From Aquimonas sp044377145 (GTDB taxonomy: Bacteria; Pseudomonadota; Gammaproteobacteria; Xanthomonadales; Xanthomonadaceae), in assembly GCF_044377145.1 (NCBI RefSeq), contig NZ_JBILJQ010000003.1, positions 62,001 to 126,000 of the forward strand: 64,000 nt of DNA, in the 5' to 3' direction. The position numbers and the translations under genes are program-made. This document shows positions 18,009 to 26,679 of the stretch, piece by piece. Under the pieces are notes generated by a model. That model was not told where the DNA came from. It did no database searches and worked only from the letters and a program-made list of their open reading frames with translations. Within the stretch, counting starts at the first letter, position 1, and each line of letters begins with the position of its first letter.

Positions 18009-19013
18009 ATGAACGCCGCCCTCCGAGTCTCCCCTGCCCCCGCCTCCGCGCTGCCCGACATCCAGGCCCTGGTAGCCGCCGACATGGCCGAGGTCAACGG
18101 CCTGATCCGCGGGCGCTTGGCCTCCGACGTCTTGCTGATCAATCAGATCAGCGAACACATCATCGCTGCCGGCGGCAAGCGCCTGCGGCCGATGCTGGTG
18201 CTGCTGGCCGCACGCGCCCTGGGCTACAGCGGCAGCGACCACATCCAGACTGCGGCCATCATCGAGTTCATCCACACCTCCACCCTGCTGCACGACGACG
18301 TGGTGGACGAGTCCGACCTGCGCCGCGGCCGCAAGACAGCGAATGCGCTGTGGGGCAATGCCGCGAGCGTGCTGGTCGGCGATTTTCTGTATTCGCGCAG
18401 CTTCCAGCTGATGGTCGAGCTGCAGCGGATGCCGATCATGACCATCCTCGCCAACACCACCAATGCGATTGCCGAGGGTGAGGTGCTGCAGCTGCTGCAT
18501 GTCCACAACCCGGACACCGATGAGGCGGCGTACTTGCGGGTGATCGAGCGCAAGACCGCGGTGCTGTTTGCTGCGGCCACTCGGTTGGGCGCGGTGCTGG
18601 CCGGTGCCGGCTCGGCGCATGAGCGAGCCCTGCACGACTACGGCCTGGCCTTGGGCTATGCGTTCCAGATCGCCGATGACGTGCTCGACTACACCGCCGA
18701 CGCCAGCGCCCTGGGCAAGAACCTCGGCGACGACTTCGCCGAAGGTAAAGCCACCTTGCCCCTGATCCACGCGATGGCGCATGCAAGCCCGGAGCGGCGC
18801 GCACTGCTGGCCAAGGCGGTGCAGGACGGCGATACCGCGGCGATGCCCGAGGTGCTGCAGTGCATCCGTGACTGCGGCAGCCTTGAATACAGCCACGAGA
18901 TCGCCAAGCGCTATGCGCAAGCCGCGATTGAGTCGCTGGCGAGCCTGCCCGAGAGCCCGCAGCTCGCGGCGCTGCGCGGCTTGGCCCTGTACTCGATCCA
19001 GCGCGACTACTGA
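18009..19013 (+). CDS. ispB: Octaprenyl diphosphate synthase (polyprenyl synthetase)
   Basis: 334 residues. The first aspartate-rich motif is LLHDDVVDESDLRRG and the second is FQIADDVLDYTADASALGKNLGDDFAEGKATLPLI; GGKRLRP binds the isopentenyl diphosphate. The small residues before the first motif (IEFIHTSTLLHDD) fit long-chain trans-prenyl synthases that make the C40 side chain of ubiquinone. The protein is cytosolic and homodimeric by family. The gene is divergent from ssb and appears to be leaderless. It is convergent with the hydrolase gene, with a strong GC hairpin between. Confidence 0.95.
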   Translation: MNAALRVSPAPASALPDIQALVAADMAEVNGLIRGRLASDVLLINQISEHIIAAGGKRLRPMLVLLAARALGYSGSDHIQTAAIIEFIHTSTLLHDDVVDESDLRRGRKTANALWGNAASVLVGDFLYSRSFQLMVELQRMPIMTILANTTNAIAEGEVLQLLHVHNPDTDEAAYLRVIERKTAVLFAAATRLGAVLAGAGSAHERALHDYGLALGYAFQIADDVLDYTADASALGKNLGDDFAEGKATLPLIHAMAHASPERRALLAKAVQDGDTAAMPEVLQCIRDCGSLEYSHEIAKRYAQAAIESLASLPESPQLAALRGLALYSIQRDY

Positions 19014-19041
19014 GAAGCTGCGACGAGTCTCCCCACCCACC

Positions 19042-19081
19042 GCGCGCGCCGCCGCCCGTGCATGCAAGCGGCGGCGCGCGC
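19042..19081. terminator. 14-bp GC-only hairpin between convergent genes
   Basis: GCGCGCGCCGCCGC (19042-19055) pairs perfectly with 19068-19081 around a 12-base loop. It sits between the convergent ends of ispB and the dienelactone hydrolase gene. No T-tract follows, so efficiency is uncertain, but the position favours a bidirectional transcription barrier. Confidence 0.55.
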
Positions 19082-19095
19082 TGGCCTCGATTGGC

Positions 19096-19878
19096 TCAGC
19101 CGCCGAAGGCTTCAGCGAAGAAGTCGTCCATCAGGCGATAGGCGCGCTTGGCCGAGCGCTCGTGGTAGGTGCAGCCGGGCGAGTTCGCGTCGGCTTCGGC
19201 GAAGCAGTGCACTGCACCGGCGAAGTTGACGAACTGCCAGTCGGCGCCGGCGGCGGTCATTTCCTTTTGCAGCCCGGCGATCTCATCCGCCGATACATAG
19301 CTGTCGTCGGCACCGTTCAACACCAGCACGCTGGCCTTGACCTGACCCTCGGCGGCCGGCATCGAGGTACTCAGCCCGCCGTGGAAGGAGACCACGCCGG
19401 CGATGTCGTCGCGGCCACTGCGCGCGAGTTCAAGCACGGTCGCGCCGCCGAAGCAGAAGCCAATCGCGCCGATCCTGGTCGGGTCGAAGCCTGCATCGCC
19501 GGCTTGAGTCTTCAGCAGATCAACAGCCGCATTCGCGCGGGCACGCAGCACCGCGCGGTCGGCATACATGGCCTGGGCAGCGGCGCCGGCTTCCTGTGCG
19601 TTGGCCGGGCGCACAGCGGCGCCGTAGACATCGGTCAGCAGCACGGCGTAACCACGCGTGGCGATCGCCTTGGCCTTGTCAAGCGCCGACGCATTGACGC
19701 CCATCCAGTTCGGCACCATCACCAAGCCACCGCGGGCGGGCGCCGCGTTGTCGTGCACGAAATGGCCGCTGTGCGCCACCCCGTCCACTTCCCACTTCAG
19801 TTCTCGGGATACCACTTCCGCCCGCGCGACGGCTGAGACGGACAGAACGAGCGCGATGGAGACAAGGACGCGATGCAT
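19096..19878 (-). CDS. Dienelactone hydrolase family protein, exported
   Basis: 260 residues with a signal peptide (MHRVLVSIALVLSVSAVARA). The alpha/beta-hydrolase core has the DLH triad: nucleophile Cys142 in GAIGFCFGGATVLELA, Asp191/192 in VLNGADDSYVS, and His224 in GAVHCFAEAD. The Cys nucleophile separates it from esterases that use Ser. Because it is exported and no chlorocatechol genes are near, the substrate is unlikely to be dienelactone and is unknown. GGAG is 9 bases before the ATG. Upstream frame extension is not protein-like. Confidence 0.9.
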   Translation of the reverse strand: MHRVLVSIALVLSVSAVARAEVVSRELKWEVDGVAHSGHFVHDNAAPARGGLVMVPNWMGVNASALDKAKAIATRGYAVLLTDVYGAAVRPANAQEAGAAAQAMYADRAVLRARANAAVDLLKTQAGDAGFDPTRIGAIGFCFGGATVLELARSGRDDIAGVVSFHGGLSTSMPAAEGQVKASVLVLNGADDSYVSADEIAGLQKEMTAAGADWQFVNFAGAVHCFAEADANSPGCTYHERSAKRAYRLMDDFFAEAFGG

Positions 19879-19997
19879 GGGCGGGCTCCGGAGTCTGATG
19901 GCCCTGAAGTGTAGACCCGTTAGGCGTGCTGGCTGTGTCATTGCAGGCCGCGCGCGCCGGCCGCGCTTTCGCACCAGTGCGATGCTGCCGGAGCGAC

Positions 19998-20384
19998 TCA
20001 ATCCTCGTGGTCGGGGTCCAGCGATCTGGCCTGGATGCGCTGCAGGTAGACATCAAGCTCCTCGACCGAGCGGAAGATCTCGCGCACCGGCACCGCTTTG
20101 ACGATATCGAACACCTTCTGCACCTGCGGCTGCGGATTCACCACCAGCAGCAGCCCTGCGCGCTCGCCGAGCGCCTTGCGCGCCTTGAAAATCGAGCGCA
20201 GCCCAGCGCTGGAGATGTAGCTCACGCCCGAGAGATCAAGCACCAGGGTGGTGATCTCGCTTGACTCCAGCAGCGGCTGAAGGCTGCGATCAAGTTCGAA
20301 ATAGCTGCTGCTGTCCAGGCGGCCCGAAACCGCCACCTGGGCGCGCCCTTCTGCAGTGTGCTCAACGGTGACCAACAGGCTCAT
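19998..20384 (-). CDS. STAS-domain anti-sigma factor antagonist
   Basis: 128 residues forming a single STAS domain. The signature LVLDLSGVSYISSAGLRSIF contains the serines (58/59) that align with the phosphorylated Ser of SpoIIAA/RsbV. Known role: the unphosphorylated antagonist binds a RsbW-type kinase and frees its client; the kinase phosphorylates it and a PP2C phosphatase resets it. The upstream gene, 28 bases away, encodes both PP2C and HATPase domains, so the two are probably one switch. GGAG lies 6 bases before the ATG. The final client (sigma factor, or a motility or biofilm protein) is not identifiable here. Confidence 0.9.
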   Translation of the reverse strand: MSLLVTVEHTAEGRAQVAVSGRLDSSSYFELDRSLQPLLESSEITTLVLDLSGVSYISSAGLRSIFKARKALGERAGLLLVVNPQPQVQKVFDIVKAVPVREIFRSVEELDVYLQRIQARSLDPDHED

Positions 20385-20412
20385 TGCAACTCCAGATCTG
20401 ATGCGAGTGGGC

Positions 20413-22833
20413 TCACTCGCCGAGGCCGACACGCGGCAGCCACAGGCTCAGCAGGTTGTGGCGCTCGCTGCGCCGGTAGCGCAACTCCTGCGACAACTGC
20501 CGCACCAGCAGCACGCCGAGACCGCCGATGCGGCGATCTGAGATGGGGGCGTCGATGTCAGGCAGGTTCTGTGCCAGCGGATCGAACGCCGAGCCGTCGT
20601 CCTCGAATTCCAGCAGCAGACGCTCGTCCTGCACCTCGAAGTGGATCTTCACCGCGATCGTGTGCTGCGCGCTGCCGTGGTTAAGCGCGTTGCTGACCCA
20701 CTCTTCCGCCACCAGGCGTGCATCCTCACGCGCAGTGGCGCCGACGCCGCGGTGCTCCAGCGCGGCGTCAAGTTCATCCAGCAGCGCGCGCAGGGCGCCT
20801 GCTCCCTGTTCGGGCCGCAGCGCAAGGCTGCCGCGCAGGTGGCCCGGTCGCGCCGGCCTGTGCAGGCACAGCACGGTCAGGTCATCCGCAGGCGGCCCGT
20901 TGCGATGCTGGGCGACCGCGTGCATCAAGACGTCGATGCAGTTCTGCGCGCTGAGCGGCATCACCTGCAGAAGGGCTTCGCCTAGGCGCTGATCGCCGAA
21001 AGCCAACGCTGTTGAATCTTCGGCTTCGGTGACGCCGTCGGTGTACAGCAGCAGTGTGTCACCGAGCCGCAGCTGCAGCGTTGAGCACGGATACTCGGCA
21101 TCCTCCTCAAACCCCAAGGCGGGGCCGGTCTGAAGTTCAACCGGCTCGATCTGCCCGCCCGCCCGGCGCAGCACGGGTGGATCGTGCCCGGCGCTGCTCA
21201 GGCTGACCTCGCCGGAGTCGAGGTCGACCTGCCCGATCAGCACGGTGACAAACATCCCGCCCGGGTTGTCGCGCGCCAGAATCCGGCCGACGCGGGCCAG
21301 CACCTGCGAGGGTGACTCACCACGCGTCACCGCGGGCTCCAACAGGGTCATCGTGCGGGCCATGAACAGTGCCGCCGGCACACCCTTGTCGGAAACATCG
21401 CCGATGAAGAAGCTCAGCCGCTGGGCATCGACCGGCAACACGTTGAAGAAATCGCCGCCGACCGCGCGCATCGGTTCAAGCAGCGCGGCGATATCAATGC
21501 GTTCGCCCAGGCGTGCGAGCTGGCCGCTGGACGGCAGCATCGCCATCTGGATCTCGCGCGCGGCTTCGAGTTCGACCTCGGCGCGCTGGCTCTCGACCCG
21601 AGCGGCGGCAAGGTCCTCGCGCAGCGCGGACTCCTTGGCGAACTCGGCCTGCAGTTGGGCGTAGCTGTCACCCAGGCGCTGGCCCAGGCGCAGAAACGAA
21701 GCCTCCAGCCGCGCCAGTTCGTGCAGCTGCGAGCGCACCCGGAACCGCTCCGGGTGCGCCGACAGCGCGAGGTGGTCCATGCGTGCGCCGATCTGCTCGA
21801 TCGGGCGCACCAGCAGGATTCCATAGCGACGCCCGGCCCAGAGCGCCGTCGCCGCGACCACCAGCAGCGCGATTGCGACCACCCACAGATCCAGCAGCGT
21901 GCGCTCCAGCAGCACCCTGCGCGGCATCAGGGTAACCACGCGCCAGCCCAGCTCGGTGTTGCTCTCGAACACCAGGCTGTCGCCACCGGGCAGGGCTGGA
22001 ATCATCGGCGAACGGAACTCCGGCATGCCCACGGGCACATCGCGCAGCAGGCCCTTCGGGGCGCTCGCCAGCACCTCGATCCCCAGCCCTGAACTGGCAA
22101 AGGCCACCTTGCCGGCGGGGTCGAGAATCACCAACTCCAAGCCGGGATGATGACGCGCGGCGGCGAATGCGCGCGACAGTGCGTCGAGCCGGATCGCGCC
22201 CTGCACCACGCCGGCGAAGCGCGCCCCGGTATCGAGCACGGGAGCCGACACCGCGCACAGCGGATCGGTGCCAAACCCGCGGCCGATGAAGACCTCGGAG
22301 ATCGCCGGCTCGCCACTGTCGCGCGGCCGACGGAAATAGTTGCGATCCGACACGTCGGTCTGGTGCCACTGTTCGCGCCCGATGCCGGTGCGGCCGTCGA
22401 AGGAGCCGGCAATGATCCGGCCGTCGGCATCGGTCACCAGCATGGTCAGCAGCGCCGGAAACGCGGCACGGGTGCGCTCCAGTACATCGATCATGCTCGG
22501 TTCGGTCCATGCCCGCGGTGTCTGGTCGCGCAGCAGCGAGGCCACCTGTACGACGGCACTGCGGTGCGCCTGCAGGAACAGATCGAGATCGGCGCTGGCT
22601 GAGGTGGCAGCCGCCTGCAGGGCCACTTCGGCCTGCTGCAGACGCACACGGTAGTCCCAGACGCCGGCGCCCAGCCCGAGCACCAGCACCGGCAGCAGGC
22701 CGAAGGTGCCGAGCGCCCGGATCAGCACCGTCTGCAGGCTGCGCTGGACTTCTGCGCCTTCGGCAACGGGTGCGGCCTCAGTGTCGGAATCGGCTGTCAA
22801 AAACCTGTCGCCTTCTGGGAACGGAATCTGCAT
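20413..22833 (-). CDS. Membrane sensor with PP2C (SpoIIE) phosphatase and C-terminal HATPase (RsbU-RsbW fusion)
   Basis: 806 residues from ATG 22833. Order of parts: TM1 (about 42-58); dCache-like periplasmic sensor (60-305) with VTDADGRIIAGS and SDRNYFRRPRDSGEPAISEVF; TM2 (313-333); HAMP (335-390); coiled coil (390-430); PP2C/SpoIIE phosphatase (440-660) with AVGGDFF, GDVSDKG (479-485) and DDLTV (650-654); then an RsbW-like HATPase (675-800) with EEWVSNALNHG, FEDDGSAFDP and GGLGVLLVRQL. One protein could therefore both dephosphorylate and phosphorylate the STAS protein encoded next, according to a periplasmic signal. Similar fusions (for example HsbR of Pseudomonas) control motility versus biofilm. 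It is divergent from motA. Confidence 0.9.
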   Translation of the reverse strand: MQIPFPEGDRFLTADSDTEAAPVAEGAEVQRSLQTVLIRALGTFGLLPVLVLGLGAGVWDYRVRLQQAEVALQAAATSASADLDLFLQAHRSAVVQVASLLRDQTPRAWTEPSMIDVLERTRAAFPALLTMLVTDADGRIIAGSFDGRTGIGREQWHQTDVSDRNYFRRPRDSGEPAISEVFIGRGFGTDPLCAVSAPVLDTGARFAGVVQGAIRLDALSRAFAAARHHPGLELVILDPAGKVAFASSGLGIEVLASAPKGLLRDVPVGMPEFRSPMIPALPGGDSLVFESNTELGWRVVTLMPRRVLLERTLLDLWVVAIALLVVAATALWAGRRYGILLVRPIEQIGARMDHLALSAHPERFRVRSQLHELARLEASFLRLGQRLGDSYAQLQAEFAKESALREDLAAARVESQRAEVELEAAREIQMAMLPSSGQLARLGERIDIAALLEPMRAVGGDFFNVLPVDAQRLSFFIGDVSDKGVPAALFMARTMTLLEPAVTRGESPSQVLARVGRILARDNPGGMFVTVLIGQVDLDSGEVSLSSAGHDPPVLRRAGGQIEPVELQTGPALGFEEDAEYPCSTLQLRLGDTLLLYTDGVTEAEDSTALAFGDQRLGEALLQVMPLSAQNCIDVLMHAVAQHRNGPPADDLTVLCLHRPARPGHLRGSLALRPEQGAGALRALLDELDAALEHRGVGATAREDARLVAEEWVSNALNHGSAQHTIAVKIHFEVQDERLLLEFEDDGSAFDPLAQNLPDIDAPISDRRIGGLGVLLVRQLSQELRYRRSERHNLLSLWLPRVGLGE

Positions 22834-22965
22834 TGCGACTCGCGCCTGCGGCGTTGGGAGATCTCGATCTCTCAGGCCCGCCGCGGCGGACGTGGGGCTG
22901 CAACCCCCATGCCTGCGCGAACACCGGCCCGAGGCCGGCCGATCCTCCGACCTGTGGACCCGTGC

Positions 22966-23829
22966 ATGCTCATCATCGTCGGCGCCATCCTTGTGACTCT
23001 CTGCGTGTTCGGAGGCTTCATGCTGGCCGGCGGCAACATCATGACCGTGGCCGAAGCGGCAGCGATCGAGCTCTTCATCATCGGCGGCGGCGCCTTTGGC
23101 GCCTTCGTGGTGGCCAACTCGATGAAGACGTTGAAGGCCAGCATCGCCGGCACGCTGGCCCTGCTGAAGCCCGCCAAATTCCAGCGCCAGGACTACGTCG
23201 ACCTGCTCAAGATGCTCTACGAGATTCTGCAGAAGATCCGCAAGGACGGACTGATGTCGATCGAGGATCACGTCGAGAATCCGAGCAACAGCGCGATTTT
23301 CCAGAAGTACCCGAAGGTGCTGGGCGACCACCATCTGCTCGACTTCACCACCGACTGCCTGCGCCTAATCGTCGGTGGCAACCTCGCTCCGCACGAGCTT
23401 GAGGGCCTGCTCGAAGTCGAGCTTGAAACCCACCACAAGGAGGCCCACGGCCCGAGCCACGCGATCCAGAACGTCGCCGACGGCCTGCCCGCGTTCGGCA
23501 TCGTCGCGGCGGTGCTCGGCATCGTTAAGGTGATGAGCATTGTCGGCGATGCGCCGCCGGCGGTGATCGGGCAAAAGGTCGCTTCGGCCCTGGTCGGCAC
23601 CTTCCTTGGCATTCTGCTCGGCTACGGCTATGTCGGCCCGGTTGCCAATGCGCTCGGCGCCCGCGCCGACGAAGACAGCAAACCGTTCGAGATCGTCAAG
23701 ATGGCCTTGATCGCCTACCTGCGCGGCTACCCGCCGCAGGTGGCGATCGAGTTCGCACGCAAACTGCTGTTCAGCGAAGTGCGGCCGAGTTTCCAGGACC
23801 TCGAATCCGAACTGAAGGCGGCCAAGTGA
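22966..23829 (+). CDS. motA: Flagellar motor stator protein MotA
   Basis: 287 residues, typical MotA length. It begins MLIIVGAILVTLCVFGGFMLAGG, has a second helix, a long cytoplasmic loop containing charged residues for contact with FliG (PAKFQRQDYVDLLKMLYEIL), and C-terminal helices with ADGLPAFGIVAAVLGIVKVM and LVGTFLGILLGYGYVGPV. With MotB it forms the ion channel that drives flagellar rotation. Whether the coupling ion is H+ or Na+ cannot be decided here. ATG 22966 was chosen from the family N-terminus; no clear Shine-Dalgarno is present. motB follows after 45 bases. Confidence 0.95.
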   Translation: MLIIVGAILVTLCVFGGFMLAGGNIMTVAEAAAIELFIIGGGAFGAFVVANSMKTLKASIAGTLALLKPAKFQRQDYVDLLKMLYEILQKIRKDGLMSIEDHVENPSNSAIFQKYPKVLGDHHLLDFTTDCLRLIVGGNLAPHELEGLLEVELETHHKEAHGPSHAIQNVADGLPAFGIVAAVLGIVKVMSIVGDAPPAVIGQKVASALVGTFLGILLGYGYVGPVANALGARADEDSKPFEIVKMALIAYLRGYPPQVAIEFARKLLFSEVRPSFQDLESELKAAK

Positions 23830-23874
23830 GCGCGCGACTGATCTGCCGATCCGGTTCGCAGAGGCAGTTCCGCC

Positions 23875-24933
23875 ATGGCTGACGCACCGCAACCGATCAT
23901 CATCAAGCGCGTCAAGAAGGTCGCCGGTGGCCACCACGGCGGCGCTTGGAAAGTGGCCTACGCGGACTTCGTGACCGCGATGATGGCCTTCTTCCTGGTC
24001 ATGTGGCTGGTGGTGTCAATGCCGGAAGAAAAGCTGTCCGGCATCTCCGAGTACTTCAAGAACCCCAGCATTTTGCGCGGCACCTCGCAGGCGCCGCCAC
24101 CGGCGGCGATGGGGCAAGGCGGCTCCGGCACCAACCCGGTCCAGGTCGGCCCGACCAATGTTTCGCCCACCATGGATGGTGAAGGCCCGAAGATCGGCGA
24201 AGTGCGCGAAGTGGCTGATGCCGAAGAAGCCAAGCGGATGGCGGCCGAGGAAGAGAAGCGCGAGCTGGAGTCGCTGAAAGAAGAGTTGGACGCGGCCATC
24301 GAGAAGAGCCAGGCGATGGCGCCGTTCAAGGATCAGCTGCTGCTCGACGTCACCCCGGAAGGGCTGCGCATCCAGATTGTCGATGAGCAGAACCGACCGA
24401 TGTTCGACAGCGGCAGCGCCAGCCTGAAGGACTACACCCGCGTCATCCTGCGCGAGCTGACGCCCTACATCGACAGTGTCGAGAACCGGATCAGCCTGTC
24501 GGGCCACACCGACACCACGCCCTATTCCAACCCGTACGGCTATTCGAACTGGGAGCTCTCAGCCGACCGCGCAAATTCTGCCCGGCGCGAGCTGGTGCGC
24601 GCCGGGCTGCCCGAAGCCAAGATCTCGCGCGTGGTCGGGCTGTCGTCCTCGGTGCTGTTCGACCGCGAAGCGCCGACCAACCCGATCAACCGCCGCATCA
24701 GCATCATCGTGATGACCCAGGCCGCCGAAGAAGCTGCGCGTCGCTCGGACAGTTTCGGCACCGACAGCGAGATGCCGGCCGAAGCACCGGCCACTGAAGC
24801 GGACCCAGCGGAATCCGCTGAACCCGCCGCGGGTCAAGCTGCCGTCGGTGACATGCGCCCTGCCCGGCCGGATCTCGGCTCGGTACAGCGCGAGCTGGAA
24901 GCCGCAGGTGTGCAGACCCAGCCACGCGGCTGA
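23875..24933 (+). CDS. motB: Flagellar motor stator protein MotB
   Basis: 352 residues. The N-terminal cytoplasmic basic segment precedes the single helix AYADFVTAMMAFFLVMWLV, with the essential ion-binding Asp31. A plug and linker follow, then an OmpA-like peptidoglycan-binding domain (about 150-290) with LSGHTDTTPYSN, NWELSADRANSARREL and NPINRRISIIVM. The C-terminal ~60 residues are Ala/Glu/Pro-rich and probably disordered. It anchors the stator to the cell wall. No other flagellar gene is in the window, so motAB stands apart from the main flagellar cluster. Confidence 0.96.
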   Translation: MADAPQPIIIKRVKKVAGGHHGGAWKVAYADFVTAMMAFFLVMWLVVSMPEEKLSGISEYFKNPSILRGTSQAPPPAAMGQGGSGTNPVQVGPTNVSPTMDGEGPKIGEVREVADAEEAKRMAAEEEKRELESLKEELDAAIEKSQAMAPFKDQLLLDVTPEGLRIQIVDEQNRPMFDSGSASLKDYTRVILRELTPYIDSVENRISLSGHTDTTPYSNPYGYSNWELSADRANSARRELVRAGLPEAKISRVVGLSSSVLFDREAPTNPINRRISIIVMTQAAEEAARRSDSFGTDSEMPAEAPATEADPAESAEPAAGQAAVGDMRPARPDLGSVQRELEAAGVQTQPRG

Positions 24934-24939
24934 GGGCTT

Positions 24940-25102
24940 TAGCAGCCTGTCGGACTTTGGCTGGGCTCGCTGCAAATCCGCCTGCGCGGTCCACTCTTCC
25001 GCCTGTTCTTGGCCGAGCGCCCACTCGGCCTGCGAATCGTCGAAAAACTGTCCTCGCGCAGGCGGACTTTCGCCTCGACCCCCAAAACCCGACAGGCTGC
25101 TA
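24940..25102. repeat. 163-bp element with long imperfect terminal inverted repeats (MITE-like or giant hairpin)
   Basis: TAGCAGCCTGTCGG at 24940-24953 is perfectly inverted at 25089-25102. Similarity extends inward to about 50 bases per arm, with a second well-matched block TCCGCCTGCGCG at both inner ends. The element fills the whole space between convergent motB and the YhhQ gene, beginning 6 bases after the motB stop. Its right end supplies the TAG stop of the YhhQ gene. No target duplication or transposase is seen. It could be a non-autonomous insertion or a structured bidirectional terminator. Confidence 0.75.
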
Positions 25103-25861
25103 GCGAGCGGCCGCCGCCTGCGCGCGCAGGCGCTCGGTTTCGGCAGGCCCCAGATAGCGACGGATCGCTGCGCGCGCGAGGTACAGAAGCGGGATCAAAG
25201 CCAGCGCAGCGGCGACCTTGTAGCCATAGTTCACGGTGCCGACCGCCAGGAACAGCGGAATCGGCCACTGCTGCGGGCCGATCACGAAGGCGATGTAGAG
25301 CACGACGAAACTGTCGACCAGCTGCGAGACCAGGGTTGAACCGGTGGCGCGCATCCAGATCCAGCGCTCGCCGGTCCAGCGACGGATGCGCTGGAACACC
25401 GCAACGTCGATCAATTGCCCGACCAGAAAGGCGGTCACCGAGCCACCGATGGTCCACAGGCCCTGACCAAAGATCGCCGCGAATGCCGCCTGCAGATCAG
25501 GCACGCCCTGATCCAGCGCCGCTCCCTTCCACCAGCTGGCCGGGGCCAGCGAGATTGCCAGGTAAGCGAACAGAAACGCGTACAGGATCATCCCAACGGC
25601 GAGCCAGGAAATGAAGCGCACGCCGCGCGGGCCGTAGTACTCATTGATGACATCGGACATCACGAACACCACGGGCCACAACAGCACGCCCGCGGTGAAG
25701 CTCAGCGAGCCGCTCTGGCCAAACAGGTTCCAGTTGAAGGGTGCGAGCCCGAGCGTGTCTTCAAGCGCGAAGATCTTCACGCCGATCAGTTCGGCCAGGA
25801 TCGCGTTGCCGACAAAGAAGCCGGCGAGCACCACGAACAGCGCTTGTGAGCGCGGACTCAT
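25100..25861 (-). CDS. yhhQ: Queuosine precursor transporter (YhhQ/VUT family)
   Basis: 253 residues and about six membrane helices. Recognisable family segments are NAILAELIGVKIF, SLSFTAGVLLWPVVFVMSDVINEYYG and IWMRATGSTLVSQLVDSFVVLYIAF, which include the conserved acidic residues of the VUT superfamily. In E. coli YhhQ imports preQ0/preQ1 for queuosine tRNA modification. The stop codon is formed by the end of the inverted-repeat element. The start overlaps the DUF502 stop by four bases (ATGA), so the two genes are translationally coupled. Confidence 0.92.
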   Translation of the reverse strand: MSPRSQALFVVLAGFFVGNAILAELIGVKIFALEDTLGLAPFNWNLFGQSGSLSFTAGVLLWPVVFVMSDVINEYYGPRGVRFISWLAVGMILYAFLFAYLAISLAPASWWKGAALDQGVPDLQAAFAAIFGQGLWTIGGSVTAFLVGQLIDVAVFQRIRRWTGERWIWMRATGSTLVSQLVDSFVVLYIAFVIGPQQWPIPLFLAVGTVNYGYKVAAALALIPLLYLARAAIRRYLGPAETERLRAQAAAAR

Positions 25862-26538
25862 GGCGGAGTCCCGCGCTCAGACGCACGGGTAAACGGGATC
25901 TCCGCCGGCGACACCGCGCCACCGGAAACAATGAAGGCCATTGCCTGGTCGACGGTCCAGCCCGTCGGTGTCAGGAACTCGACCGGCACGATCTCCAGAT
26001 AGCCCGAGGTGGGATTCGGCGTGGTCGGCACATACACCGCCGCCAGCTCGCGTCCCGTGCCCTCTTCGCGGATCACCCGGGTAACGAAACCGATCACTTT
26101 CATCTGCCGATGCGGGAAATCGATCAACACCACCCGTGGTGCGCCGTCGGGCTTGGTCTGCAGCACCGACAGCAGTTTCTTGGTGCCGCCATAGATCGCC
26201 TTGACCAGCGGGATGCGATCAATCAACCCATCCACGGCCGACAGCAAACGCTTGCCGACCACACGATTGGCCAGCCAGCCCAGCCCGTACAGGCTGAGCA
26301 AGGTCAGCACCACCGCCAGAACGAAGCGCAGCGAACCCATGTCGAGAATGCGCGCCAGCGGTGGGAACACTTTCACCAGTCCCAGCATCAGCGCATCGAC
26401 GATCGGTGCGCCGAGCTTGGACAACTGCAGCAGAACAAACTCGAACACCACCCAGGTCAACCACAGGGGGAAAACCGTCAGCAGGCCGGTCAACAGATAG
26501 CGCTGGATGTAGAGCTTGTGGGTGCGGGTCTCGGTCAT
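25858..26538 (-). CDS. DUF502 family membrane protein
   Basis: 226 residues. Two N-terminal helices (LLTGLLTVFPLWLTWVVFEFVL and FVLAVVLTLLSLYGLGWLAN) are followed by DUF502 signatures: DRIPLVKAIYGGTKKLLSVL, RVVLIDFPHRQMKVIGFVT and VYVPTTPNPTSGYLEIVP with a final MAFIVSGG. The biochemical role of the family is unknown in bacteria; plant relatives (COV1-like) affect vascular development. A TAGAAT box ends 6 bases before the ATG, implying a leaderless transcript that continues into yhhQ. Confidence 0.9.
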   Translation of the reverse strand: MTETRTHKLYIQRYLLTGLLTVFPLWLTWVVFEFVLLQLSKLGAPIVDALMLGLVKVFPPLARILDMGSLRFVLAVVLTLLSLYGLGWLANRVVGKRLLSAVDGLIDRIPLVKAIYGGTKKLLSVLQTKPDGAPRVVLIDFPHRQMKVIGFVTRVIREEGTGRELAAVYVPTTPNPTSGYLEIVPVEFLTPTGWTVDQAMAFIVSGGAVSPAEIPFTRASERGTPP

Positions 26539-26544
26539 GCGCGA

Positions 26545-26550
26545 ATTCTA
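26545..26550 (-). promoter_or_regulatory. -10 element 6 bases before the DUF502 ATG (leaderless candidate)
   Basis: TAGAAT on the minus strand, then TCGCGC, then ATG. The spacing is identical to that seen before ispB and the OGT gene. No Shine-Dalgarno fits between. Confidence 0.5.
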
Positions 26551-26679
26551 GGCGGTGAGCTGATCGAAGGGGGCAAGCCGCCGTGAACGAATCTGCAAAG
26601 CACCGCCAGGCGGAGCATGTGTTTGAGCCTTTACGCGCGGCGCGGCCATTGCTCGCGCGCGGGGGCAGCACGCGCAGCG

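Noticed and set aside
24940..25102. Insertion sequence with transposase
   Set aside because: At 163 bp it has no coding capacity for a transposase and no target duplication was seen; kept only as an inverted-repeat element.
26539..26679. Fluoride riboswitch near crcB
   Set aside because: This stretch is downstream of crcB, not upstream, and crcB overlaps rarA, so there is no leader where a riboswitch could sit.
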